Shown one piece after another: positions 51,337-59,671 of a stretch of DNA of 59,824 bases. A program made the translations under genes and the position numbers. Location of the stretch: positions 1-59,824 of the forward strand of contig JACTNA010000015.1 in the NCBI GenBank assembly GCA_014584315.1. Direction: 5' to 3'. The notes beneath the pieces are model-generated. The model searched no databases and was not told the origin of the DNA. It saw only the letters and a list, made by a program, of their open reading frames with translations. The stretch is from Planctomycetota bacterium (GTDB taxonomy: Bacteria > Planctomycetota > Phycisphaerae > Phycisphaerales > UBA1924). Within the stretch, counting starts at the first letter, position 1, and each line of letters starts with the position of its first letter.

Positions 51337-52959
51337 CTACCGACGCTCCGCCCCCACGTCAGAGCCGCGGGCTTCAGCCCGCGCATCGTCCGACGTGCGG
51401 GCTTCCGCCCGCGCCGCGTGCCCATCCCCCACGGCGGGTCGCTGGTATTGGCCCGCCGCCTGGCTCGCCACCATCAGCCCGTTGCCCAACACCGCCAGCA
51501 GCACCACCGCGGACGCGGACGCCACCGCGGCGACCGGCCTGGACACGAAGGGCGTCGCCCGCACCGAACGCGACTCCGCGCTCGGCTCGTCCAGCATCAC
51601 CACCCGCACCAGGCCAAGGTAGTAATACGCCGCGATCGCGGAGTTCACCGCGAGGATCACCAGCAGCCAGTACCGCCCCGCCCCGAGCAGCGACGTGAAC
51701 AGCGGCACCTTCGCGAAGAACCCGAGCAGCGGCGGGAACCCCAGCAGGCTCAGCAGGCAGATCGCCATCGTCCACCCGAGCACCGGCCTTGTCCGGCACA
51801 GCCCCTTCAGGTCCGCCGCCGAATCGACCTCGCCGCTCTCCGCGTCGCGCTCCAGGCACGCCAGCACCGCGAAGGCGCCGAGGTTCGTCACCCCGTACGC
51901 CAGCAGGTAGAACAGCACCGCCGAAAGCCCGTTCTGCGTGAACGACCCGTCGCCCGGCCCCGCGATCACGCCCACCAGCATGTACCCCGAGTGCGCGATC
52001 GACGAGTACGCCAGCAGCCGCTTCACGCTCGTCTGGAGCAGCGCGAGCACATTGCCGACCGTCATCGTCAGCGCGGCGATCAGCCACAACGCCGCGTCGA
52101 TCGAGCCGGGCAAGGCCGGCGCCTGCCCCCCCGTCGGCAGCCAGCCCACCGCCGACACCAGCAGCAGGATCGACACGAAGCCGGCCGTCTTCGGCGCGAA
52201 CGCCAGGAACGCCGACACCGGCGCGGCCGCCCCCTGGTAGACGTCCGCCGTGTAGAAGTGCATCGGGACCGCGGCGATCTTGAACGACACGCCCACCAAC
52301 GCGAGCAGCAGCCCCGCGGTCGCCATCGGCCCGACGCCCTCGGCCGCGAAGAACGCCGCCATCTCGCCGAACCGCGTCGTCCCCGTCGCGCCGTACAGCA
52401 ACGCGAATCCGTACAGGAAGACCGCCGCCCCCATCGCGCCGAGGAAGAAGTACTTCACGCCCGCCTCGCCGGCGCGGTCGCCCAGCCGCACGCCCTTGCC
52501 GCTCATCGCGACCATCACGTACGTCGGCAGGCTTGTCAGTTCCAACGCGAGGAAGAGCCAGATCAGGTCGCCGGCCGATGCGCACAGCATCACGCCCGTC
52601 AGGCTGAACAGAAAGAACGAGTAGAACTCGCCCCGCGTCGATCGCAGCGGGTTGAACGCCGTCCGACCTTCAGCGATCGCCCGCTCCTCGGCGCGATCGA
52701 CCGTGCCGGCCAGCAGCAGCACGAGCATCAGACCGACCGCCGCCGTCAGCCCCTTCACGAAGCCCATCATCCCCGGCAGCGGCCCGGCAACACCGGGCGA
52801 GTTCGCCGCCAGCAGCCCCGCGACCGCCAATGTCACGCCCGCCAGCAGCGCCGTCTGCCGGCGAACCTCCGCACGCGGCGATAGCCCCACCAGCATGACC
52901 ACGCAGGTGCCCGCGAACATCGCGATCTCGGGCCACAGGATGGCGATCTTCTCCATCAT
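51337..52959 (-). CDS. nuoN: NADH-quinone oxidoreductase subunit N
   Basis: One of the three antiporter-like proton-pumping subunits of complex I. The 540-residue protein has about 14 transmembrane helices. The discontinuous-helix region with conserved Glu (LALELTSLP) and Lys residues (FKIAAVPMHFYTADVYQGA; KRLLAYSSIAHSGYM) is intact. The ATG at 52959 overlaps the nuoM stop (ATGA). The last 25 residues (AARAEARTSDDARAEARGSD) are encoded by two palindromic repeats and look like a read-through extension. The gene ends 9 bp from the convergent ParA-partner gene. Confidence 0.95.
   Translation of the reverse strand: MMEKIAILWPEIAMFAGTCVVMLVGLSPRAEVRRQTALLAGVTLAVAGLLAANSPGVAGPLPGMMGFVKGLTAAVGLMLVLLLAGTVDRAEERAIAEGRTAFNPLRSTRGEFYSFFLFSLTGVMLCASAGDLIWLFLALELTSLPTYVMVAMSGKGVRLGDRAGEAGVKYFFLGAMGAAVFLYGFALLYGATGTTRFGEMAAFFAAEGVGPMATAGLLLALVGVSFKIAAVPMHFYTADVYQGAAAPVSAFLAFAPKTAGFVSILLLVSAVGWLPTGGQAPALPGSIDAALWLIAALTMTVGNVLALLQTSVKRLLAYSSIAHSGYMLVGVIAGPGDGSFTQNGLSAVLFYLLAYGVTNLGAFAVLACLERDAESGEVDSAADLKGLCRTRPVLGWTMAICLLSLLGFPPLLGFFAKVPLFTSLLGAGRYWLLVILAVNSAIAAYYYLGLVRVVMLDEPSAESRSVRATPFVSRPVAAVASASAVVLLAVLGNGLMVASQAAGQYQRPAVGDGHAARAEARTSDDARAEARGSDVGAERR
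51364..51415 (-). repeat. Two REP-like palindromes at the 3' end of nuoN
   Basis: CGCGGGCT-TC-AGCCCGCG (51366-51383) and GCGGGC-TTCC-GCCCGC (51397-51412) lie within the C-terminal coding part of nuoN. The first has the same stem sequence as the element at 46665-46682, indicating one dispersed family. Translated they give the ARAEAR repeats of the NuoN tail. Confidence 0.65.
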
Positions 52960-54596
52960 CGCCCGCCCTCCGCGTGGACCGTCCCCGGCACGGGCGGACG
53001 GGCGGGCGCGCCCCCACCGCCCTCCGCGTTCCCCAGCACGTGCGCCACCGTCGCGTTCACCGGCGCGCGGATCGAATCCAGCAGCGGCGACGGGTACACC
53101 CCGAGCGCAAGGCACAGCGCGGCCAGCGGCAGCAGCGCGCCGATCTCACGACCGGTCAGGTCCTTCGGCAGCCCGCCGTCGTGCGCGCCCTCGTGCGCGT
53201 GGTCGTGCCCGCCCGGCTCGATCAGCGGCCCGAAGCACATCCGACCGACCATGTAGAGCAGGTACATCGCGGCGATGATGACGCCCGTGCCCGCCGCGAA
53301 TCCGAACCACGGCCCGAGCCGCCCGGGCGTCGCCCCGGGCAGGTCGCCGAAGCGCCGCCAGCCGTCGTCCGCCTGGAACGCGCCCAGGATGCACAGGAAC
53401 TCGCTGACGAACCCGTTCAACCCCGGCAGCCCGACCGACGCCATCGCGAAGAAGACCATGAATGTCGCCCACACCGGCATCTTCGCCGCCAGCCCGCCCA
53501 ACTCGCGCATCGACCGCGTGTGGTAGCGCTCGTACATCATGCCCACGAGCAGGAAGAGCGCGCCCGTGCTCAGCCCGTGGTTGATCATGTACATCACCGA
53601 GCCGGACAGCCCCGCCCCGTTCAGCGCGACCAGCCCGAGCACGCAGAACCCGAGGTGCGAGACCGACGAGTACGCCACCAGTTTCTTCACGTCCGTCTGC
53701 ACCCAGCAGACCAGCCCGGCGTACACGATGCCCACCACGCTCAGCCCGGCGATGAGCGGCGCGTGCTCCACCACCGCCGCCGGCGCGATCGGCAGCGCGA
53801 ACCGGTAGATCCCGTAGGTGCCCAGTTTGAGCAGCACGCCCGCGAGGATCACGCTGCCGGCCGTCGGCGCCTCCGTGTGCGCCAGCGGCAGCCACGTGTG
53901 CACCGGGAAGAGCGGCACCTTCACCGCGAACCCCGCGAGCAGCGCGAGCAGCACCCACCCCTGCGCCGCCGCGCCCATCCGCGGCGCGTGCGCCGTCAGC
54001 ACGCCGATGTCGAACGTCCACGCCCCGTGCTGCTCCGGGCGGGCCACGAACCACACGACGTACAGCAGCCCGGCGAGCGTGAGCAGGGAGCCGGTGAAGG
54101 TGTACAGGAAGAACTTCGTCGCCGCGGCGCGCCGGTTGGTCGAGCCGAAGAGGCTGATCAGCACGTACATCGGGATGAGCGTGAACTCGAAGCAGACGTA
54201 GAAGAGGACGAGGTCGCGGGCCGCGAAGACGCCCGTCATCGCCGCCTGCAAGACCAGCAGCCACGCGTAGAACGTCCGGCGCTGCTCCGTGATCGCCGTC
54301 CACGACCCGAGCACGCACAGCGGCCCGAGCAGCGCGGTCAACGCGATCAGCAGCAGCGCGACCGAGTCCACGCCCACCGACAGGTGCAGCCCCAGCGCGG
54401 GCAGCCACGCCACCGAGCCGCCCAGTTGCCCAGTGTCCGCCCCACTCGACCAGTCGAACGCCCGCATCGCCGCCACGCACGCCGCCAGCGCGACCAGCGT
54501 CCCCACCAGCGCGATCGAGCGCGCGTGCTCCGCCGGCCGCGCGACCACGACCAGCGCGAACACCAGCGGCAGGACGATGAGCAAGGCGAGCATCAT
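52956..54596 (-). CDS. nuoM: NADH-quinone oxidoreductase subunit M
   Basis: A 546-residue antiporter-like subunit of complex I with about 14 membrane helices. The hallmarks are present: EFTLIPMYVLI (conserved Glu), FAVKVPLFPVHTWLPLAHTEAPTAGS, KLVAYSSVSHLGFCVLG and GLPGLNGFVSEFL. A cytoplasmic or periplasmic loop near residues 455-475 is His-rich (GGHDHAHEGAHDGG), which is not usual. The stop overlaps the nuoN start (ATGA). It begins 25 bp after nuoL. Confidence 0.96.
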   Translation of the reverse strand: MMLALLIVLPLVFALVVVARPAEHARSIALVGTLVALAACVAAMRAFDWSSGADTGQLGGSVAWLPALGLHLSVGVDSVALLLIALTALLGPLCVLGSWTAITEQRRTFYAWLLVLQAAMTGVFAARDLVLFYVCFEFTLIPMYVLISLFGSTNRRAAATKFFLYTFTGSLLTLAGLLYVVWFVARPEQHGAWTFDIGVLTAHAPRMGAAAQGWVLLALLAGFAVKVPLFPVHTWLPLAHTEAPTAGSVILAGVLLKLGTYGIYRFALPIAPAAVVEHAPLIAGLSVVGIVYAGLVCWVQTDVKKLVAYSSVSHLGFCVLGLVALNGAGLSGSVMYMINHGLSTGALFLLVGMMYERYHTRSMRELGGLAAKMPVWATFMVFFAMASVGLPGLNGFVSEFLCILGAFQADDGWRRFGDLPGATPGRLGPWFGFAAGTGVIIAAMYLLYMVGRMCFGPLIEPGGHDHAHEGAHDGGLPKDLTGREIGALLPLAALCLALGVYPSPLLDSIRAPVNATVAHVLGNAEGGGGAPARPPVPGTVHAEGGR

Positions 54597-54621
54597 GCGA
54601 TCAGCAACTCCGTCCCTTCCC

Positions 54622-56838
54622 TCACAAGGTCATCAGCCACACGATCACCAACGCGAGCGCGATCCCGCCCGCCATCTGCACCGCGTACCCGTGCAGCACG
54701 CCGCCCTGCGACGGACGCACCGCCCGCCCGACCATCCGCGGCAACCACCCGGCCGCGTTCACCAGCCCGTCCACCACCAGTTTGTCGAACATGTGCAGCA
54801 CGTGCGACAGCACCCACAGCGGCTTGACGACCGCCGCGTCGTACAACTCGTCCACGAACCACTTGCCCTGCGCCCACCGCGCCACCGGGCCGACCTTCGG
54901 CAGCAGCGCATCCGCCCGGCTCGTCGCGGCCGTCGTGCGCCCGAGATAGTGCAGCACGAACGCCACGCCGATGCCGACCAGTCCGATCGCCGATGAGACG
55001 AAGTACATCGCCTTGTGCGGGTCCAGCCCGAAGAACGACCCGTGCGCCGCGGCGTCAACCCCGCCGTGCCCGTGCGACTCCACGAATGCCGCCGAGTGCG
55101 TCGGTTCCGCCGGCGAGCCGTGCAGCAGGTTCCCGACCCACCCGTGATGCTCCGTGTGAACGAAGTACGCCCCCGCCGCCGCGATCGACCCGGCCGCCAG
55201 CAGCGCGAGCACCAGGTTGATCGCCCACCCCGGCGCGTGCGGGTGGAACCCGTGGCCGTGCGCTTCCGGGGCGGGACGTTGCAGGCCCCCTCCGTGCTCT
55301 CCGTGCTCTTCGTGGTAATGCCCGTGCTCATCGGCGTGATGCTCATCACCCGGCACGTACTCCACCGGCCCCACGAACACGCGGAAGAACACGCGGAACG
55401 TGTAGTACGCCGTCAGCCCGGCCGTCAACAGCAGTATCCACCCGATCGCCTGGTATCCCGGCCCCGCTGTCACGAAGGCCTCCGCCAGGATCATGTCCTT
55501 GCTGAAGAACCCCGCCGTGAACGGGAACCCCGCGAGGTTCAGGCACCCGACGAGCATCGCCAGCCCGACAATCCGCCACCCCGGCATCTGCCCCACGCCG
55601 CTCAGCCGGCGCAGGTCCAACTGCCCCGCGAACCCGTGCATCACCGCGCCGCAGCACAGGAAGAGCGTCGCCTTGAAGAACGCGTGCGTGAAGACGTGGA
55701 ACGCCCCGCCCACGCTCGTGAGCAGCGCCATGCCGCAGAACATGTAGCCCAACTGGCTCACGGTCGAGTACGCCATGATCCGCTTGATGTCGAACTGCGC
55801 CATGCCGATGGTCGCCGCCAGCAGCGCGGTCAGCGCACCGACCCACGCCACCACCGGCAGCGCCCACTCGCTCACGAGAAAGAGCGGGTACGTCCGCGCC
55901 ACCAGGTACACGCCCGCCGTCACCATCGTCGCCGCGTGGATCAGCGCGCTCACCGGCGTCGGGCCTTCCATCGCGTCCGGCAACCACACGTAGAGCGGCA
56001 ACTGCGCGCTCTTGCCGAACGCCCCGACCATGAGCAGCACCGGGATCAGCCCCACCAGGAACGGCACCTCGTCCGCGTGCCCCGCCCGCACCGCCGCCAC
56101 GTACGGCTCCACCAGCGGCCACAACTCCGCGTACTTCAGCGTCCCGAACTGCACGAACGTCAGCAGCATCCCCATCAGCAACCCGAGGTCGCCGATGCGG
56201 TTCATGATGAACGCCTTCTTCGCCGCCGCCACCGCCGAGGGCTTCTTGTAGAAGTACCCGATCAGCAGGTACGAGCACAGCCCCACGCCCTCCCACCCGA
56301 GGAAGAGCAGCACGAGGTTGTCCGCCATCACGAGGCACGCCATCGAGAAGACGAACAGGTTGAACGCCGCGAAGAACCGGCAGTAGCCGACCCCGACGTC
56401 GTGGCTCATGTACTCGCTCGCGTAGAGCGCGATCAGCGTTGCCAGGCCCGTCACGAACAGCATCCAGAGGCACGTCAGCCCGTCGAACGCGAACGCGAAG
56501 TCCGCGCTGAGCCGCTGCCCCGGCCCGTCCCCCCACGCCACGTCGATCCACCGGAACCCGAACGTCACCGCCGTCGGCCCGCCGGCGAGTTCGAGATACG
56601 CCAGCACCGCCAGCCCGAAACTCGCCGCCAGACACGCGACCGACATCCACGCCGGCGCCTTCGTCCGCACGTCGAAGATCGCGCACACCAGCGTCAGCAC
56701 GACGCCCAGCATCGGCAGCAGCGGGATCAGCACCACCCACCACGGGCCGGCGACCGTCCCCGCCGCGAGCGCGCCATCACCGCCCGCCGCGGCAGCAGCC
56801 CCCGCCAACCCCGTCATCCCCGCCAGCCCACCAACCAC
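54622..56838 (-). CDS. nuoL: NADH-quinone oxidoreductase subunit L
   Basis: The largest membrane subunit, 738 residues, of complex I. FLGWEGVGLCSYLLIGYFY, KSAQLPLYVWLPDAMEGPTPVSALIHAATMV, KRIMAYSTVSQLGYMFCG and AGFPFTAGFFSKDMIL are canonical. A soluble loop near 505-545 is rich in His (HHADEHGHYHEEHGEHGG). The C-terminal amphipathic helix and last membrane helix (LALVIVWLMTL) are present. It starts 45 bp after nuoK. The short gap contains TCCCT-type repeats only. Confidence 0.96.
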   Translation of the reverse strand: MVGGLAGMTGLAGAAAAAGGDGALAAGTVAGPWWVVLIPLLPMLGVVLTLVCAIFDVRTKAPAWMSVACLAASFGLAVLAYLELAGGPTAVTFGFRWIDVAWGDGPGQRLSADFAFAFDGLTCLWMLFVTGLATLIALYASEYMSHDVGVGYCRFFAAFNLFVFSMACLVMADNLVLLFLGWEGVGLCSYLLIGYFYKKPSAVAAAKKAFIMNRIGDLGLLMGMLLTFVQFGTLKYAELWPLVEPYVAAVRAGHADEVPFLVGLIPVLLMVGAFGKSAQLPLYVWLPDAMEGPTPVSALIHAATMVTAGVYLVARTYPLFLVSEWALPVVAWVGALTALLAATIGMAQFDIKRIMAYSTVSQLGYMFCGMALLTSVGGAFHVFTHAFFKATLFLCCGAVMHGFAGQLDLRRLSGVGQMPGWRIVGLAMLVGCLNLAGFPFTAGFFSKDMILAEAFVTAGPGYQAIGWILLLTAGLTAYYTFRVFFRVFVGPVEYVPGDEHHADEHGHYHEEHGEHGGGLQRPAPEAHGHGFHPHAPGWAINLVLALLAAGSIAAAGAYFVHTEHHGWVGNLLHGSPAEPTHSAAFVESHGHGGVDAAAHGSFFGLDPHKAMYFVSSAIGLVGIGVAFVLHYLGRTTAATSRADALLPKVGPVARWAQGKWFVDELYDAAVVKPLWVLSHVLHMFDKLVVDGLVNAAGWLPRMVGRAVRPSQGGVLHGYAVQMAGGIALALVIVWLMTL

Positions 56839-56883
56839 GCGATGCTCCCTACCTCATCCCTGGATCCCTGTTCCCTTGGTCCC

Positions 56884-57237
56884 TCACCCCTTCATCTCCG
56901 CCCACGCCTCAGCGCTCAGCGAGTCCTTGCGCCGATACAGCAGCACCACCAGCGCGAGCGCCAGCGCGGCCTCCGCCGCCGCCACCGTCAGCACGAAGAT
57001 CACAAACGTCTGCCCCGTCATGTGCAGGTGGAACCGGCTGAACGCGATCAGCGCGATCCCCGCCGCCTGGAACATCAACTCCGTGCACAGGAACATGATG
57101 ATCAGGTTCCGCCGGGTCAGGAACCCGACCAGGCCGATCGTGAACATCGCCGCCGACACCAGCAGGTAGTGCGCCAGCGTTACGCCGTCCATCGGCGCCG
57201 GCAGCGACGCCTGCGCAATCGTCCACGACCCGCTCAC
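56884..57237 (-). CDS. nuoK: NADH-quinone oxidoreductase subunit K
   Basis: A 117-residue, three-helix subunit of complex I. LAHYLLVSAAMFTIGLVGFLTRRNLI, the conserved Glu in FLCTELMFQAAGIALIAF and the second Glu in VAAAEAALALALVVLLYRR (proton path) are intact. The N-terminus has about 20 residues more than E. coli NuoK. The GTG start overlaps the nuoJ stop (GTGA), so the two are coupled. Confidence 0.95.
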   Translation of the reverse strand: MSGSWTIAQASLPAPMDGVTLAHYLLVSAAMFTIGLVGFLTRRNLIIMFLCTELMFQAAGIALIAFSRFHLHMTGQTFVIFVLTVAAAEAALALALVVLLYRRKDSLSAEAWAEMKG

Positions 57238-58151
57238 GGCGACACCTCCCGATCCGCGAACACCGTCCCGGCCGCCGCCAGACGCTCCGCCTGCCGCCGC
57301 TTCGCCTCATCCTCCAGTTCCACCTGCCTTCGGCTCAGCACCGTCGCCCCCAGCATCGCCATCAGCAGGATCACCCCCGCGATCTCGATCGAGCCGGGAT
57401 GTTCCGCCAGCAGGTCGTGCCCGATCCGCTCCACGTTCGTCAGCCGCGCCGAGTCCGGCAGCCGGACCTCCGCGCCGCTGCGCAGCGTCGCGGTCCACGC
57501 CGCCGCGTCCACGCCGACCACCTCGTCCCCGGCCGCGATCAGCCCTTCCTCGCGCAGCGACCGCTCGGCCCGCTGCGGCATCATCTCGATCGGCGCATCC
57601 AGCCCCGCCCCGTCGCGCGGCCGCAGATCCCCGGCCCCGCCGAACAGCATCGTGGTCAGCGCGGCCAGCAGCACGAAACTCGCCACCGTCGCCGCCACCG
57701 GCGACCGCGCCTCCGCGTCGTACTCCGCCAGCGCCTCCAGTTCCCCCTCGCTCGGCGCCTGCGTCGCCAGCATGATCACGAAGAGGTACGTGATCAGGAT
57801 CGCCCCCGCGTAGATGATCACCAGCGCGAACGCCATGAACTCCGCCGCCAGCACCAGGTACAGCCCGCACGACGCCAGGATCGTCAGGATGAAGTACAGC
57901 GCGGCGTACACCGGCCTCGGGTGCGTGATCACCCGCAGCGCGGCTCCCAGCGCGATCGCCGAGAAGATGTAGAAGTTGTAGTTCGGCAGCCGCTCCGACT
58001 TCAGCCCCAGACCCAGCAGCGCAAGCCCCAGCCCCAGCCCCGCCAGCACCGCCCCCAGCGCCTGCGGGCTGACACGCCGGCGCGGCAACGCCATGCACAC
58101 GCCCAGCCCCCCGAGAGCCAGACCGACGTACAGCAGGTAGGGGTTGATCAC
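57234..58151 (-). CDS. nuoJ: NADH-quinone oxidoreductase subunit J, extended
   Basis: A 305-residue subunit. RPVYAALYFILTILASCGLYLVLAAEFMAFALVIIYAGAI is unmistakable NuoJ, with the Tyr/Glu-containing helix. Typical NuoJ has 160-200 residues. Here a hydrophilic segment of about 85 residues (around 165-255, with TNVERIGHDLLAEH at its end) separates the fourth and last membrane helices. GTG 58151 is chosen as the last start before the first helix. A longer form from 58244 is possible but adds an Arg-rich stretch. A short upstream frame ends with TGA overlapping this GTG. TATCCT (58270-58265) is a plausible -10. First gene of nuoJKLMN. Confidence 0.88.
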   Translation of the reverse strand: MINPYLLYVGLALGGLGVCMALPRRRVSPQALGAVLAGLGLGLALLGLGLKSERLPNYNFYIFSAIALGAALRVITHPRPVYAALYFILTILASCGLYLVLAAEFMAFALVIIYAGAILITYLFVIMLATQAPSEGELEALAEYDAEARSPVAATVASFVLLAALTTMLFGGAGDLRPRDGAGLDAPIEMMPQRAERSLREEGLIAAGDEVVGVDAAAWTATLRSGAEVRLPDSARLTNVERIGHDLLAEHPGSIEIAGVILLMAMLGATVLSRRQVELEDEAKRRQAERLAAAGTVFADREVSP

Positions 58152-58435
58152 CGCGTCCAAGGCCCCATCCCGACAACGCACGCTCGACACTCGCCGCCGG
58201 CGCACCGCGGCCCCACCGAGCGGCGACGGGCGAACATCGCCCACCCCCCGCTCACGGGACGGACAGGATAGAGCACCCCCACCAGACCATCAACCAACCC
58301 ACGGGCCGCCCTATCCGCACGCGCGCCCTTCACCCTCCCGGGGCGAGTCCTTCGACTCAAGCCTCAAGCCCCAAGCCACAAGCCCGCCTCACTCCCACCG
58401 GCTCCCTTCCACCGCTCGACCGATACCATCCCCCC
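58152..58435. promoter_or_regulatory. Divergent intergenic region nuoJ/pgsA
   Basis: The region carries TATCCT (58270-58265) for the minus-strand nuo operon and TACCAT (58424-58429) for pgsA, 6 nt before its GTG. Between them lies a run of degenerate CAAGCC repeats (58358-58386) and no gene I can support. No nuoA-I genes lie upstream of nuoJ. Confidence 0.45.
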
Positions 58436-59074
58436 GTGCCCACCCTTGTCTCAAACGCTCAGCCGACACCCTTCCAGCGCAACCTCCCCAACGCCCTCGT
58501 CTGGCTCCGCCTCGCCCTCGCGGCCGTCTTTGTCGCCATCCTCTCCATCGGCGACTCCGCATCGACCTCCCTGCTCCTTCTGGCCGCCGCCATCTTCATC
58601 GTCGCCGCCCTCACCGACACCCTCGACGGCTTCCTCGCCCGACGGTGGAACGTCATCTCCCGCTTCGGCCGCGTCATGGACCCGTTCGCCGACAAGGTCC
58701 TCGTCCTCGGCGCGTTCGTCATGCTCGCCGGCCCCGCCTTCGCCCGCGAGCAGGGCAACGACCTCGGCTACCAGGCCAGCGGCGTCTACCCGTGGATGGC
58801 CGTCGTCATCCTCGCCCGCGAACTCCTCGTCACGTCCCTCCGCGCGCTGATCGAAGGCGAGGGCGGCGACTTCTCCGCCGAGTGGTCCGGCAAGGCCAAG
58901 ATGGTCGTCCAGTCCGTCGCCGTCCCGATCATCCTGCTCACGCTCGCCCGGGGCCGATGGTCGCCGGAAGAGCCGGGCCGCATCATCATCGACGCCGCCG
59001 CCTGGACGACCGTCGTCGTCACGCTCGCCTCCGGCATCCCCTATCTTCTGCACCTCCTCCGTCGAGCACCCTGA
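58436..59074 (+). CDS. pgsA: CDP-diacylglycerol--glycerol-3-phosphate 3-phosphatidyltransferase
   Basis: PgsA makes phosphatidylglycerophosphate at the inner membrane. The 212-residue, multi-helix protein has the CDP-alcohol phosphatidyltransferase motif D-x2-D-G-x2-A-R-x8-G-x3-D-x3-D, seen as DTLDGFLARRW...FGRVMDPFAD. The GTG start at 58436 has TACCAT 6 nt upstream. The next gene encodes the phosphatase that completes phosphatidylglycerol synthesis, 11 bp downstream. Confidence 0.94.
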   Translation: MPTLVSNAQPTPFQRNLPNALVWLRLALAAVFVAILSIGDSASTSLLLLAAAIFIVAALTDTLDGFLARRWNVISRFGRVMDPFADKVLVLGAFVMLAGPAFAREQGNDLGYQASGVYPWMAVVILARELLVTSLRALIEGEGGDFSAEWSGKAKMVVQSVAVPIILLTLARGRWSPEEPGRIIIDAAAWTTVVVTLASGIPYLLHLLRRAP

Positions 59075-59085
59075 CCCGGCACGCC

Positions 59086-59595
59086 ATGCCATCACGACCC
59101 ACGCACAGCATCGCCCTGGCGCTCGCCACCACGCTCGGCCTCGGCCACCTCCGCCCCGCGCCCGGCACCTGGGGCTCGCTCCCGCCCGTCGCTCTCGGCC
59201 TCCTGCTGCTCGCGCTCGGCCTCGCCGCCACGCCCGTGCACACCGTCGCCATGCTCGCCCTGCTGCTCGTCTTCTGCGGCTCGTGCATCGCCGGCGCGGA
59301 CGAGGCCGAGGCCCGATTCGGCCGCAAGGACCCCTCGCAGGTCGTCGCCGACGAGACCGCGGGCATGGCGCTCGTCCTGCTCCTCCTGCCCCCCCCCTTC
59401 TACGCCACGCCGGCCCAGGGCGTCGTCACCCTCGCCCTCGCCTTCTTCGCCTTCCGCGCCATGGACATCCTCAAGCCCTGGCCCGCCAACCCCCTCCAGC
59501 GCATCCCCGGCGGCTGGGGCGTCCTCCTCGACGACCTTGCCGCCGCCCTTTACGCCGCCGCCATCGTCCACCTGGCCTTCGCCCTCGCCGCCTGA
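59086..59595 (+). CDS. pgpA: Phosphatidylglycerophosphatase A
   Basis: PgpA dephosphorylates phosphatidylglycerophosphate to phosphatidylglycerol. The 169-residue membrane protein has the family N-terminus LGHLRPAPGTWGSLP, a metal-site region DPSQVVADETAGM and the C-terminal FRAMDILKPWPANPLQRIPGGWGVLLDDLAAA. It lies 11 bp after pgsA, forming a two-gene lipid operon. A pgsA-pgpA pairing removes doubt about both. Confidence 0.94.
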   Translation: MPSRPTHSIALALATTLGLGHLRPAPGTWGSLPPVALGLLLLALGLAATPVHTVAMLALLLVFCGSCIAGADEAEARFGRKDPSQVVADETAGMALVLLLLPPPFYATPAQGVVTLALAFFAFRAMDILKPWPANPLQRIPGGWGVLLDDLAAALYAAAIVHLAFALAA

Positions 59596-59671
59596 TTCGC
59601 CCTCAACCCCCGGGAGGCGGAGGAACGCGGCGCCACTCCCGGACAAGGCCAGCCAGTGGTATGCTGGGGGC

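Noticed and set aside
55015..57813. 932-codon open frame on the plus strand opposite nuoL-nuoJ
   Set aside because: Composition (His/Arg/Gln/Pro-rich) is that of a shadow frame and the minus strand encodes clear complex I subunits.
58148..58256. Small ORF ending at the nuoJ start (GTGA overlap)
   Set aside because: It begins with GTG 9 nt after a -10-like TATCCT, but its composition is that of a random GC-rich frame. Kept only as a remark under nuoJ.
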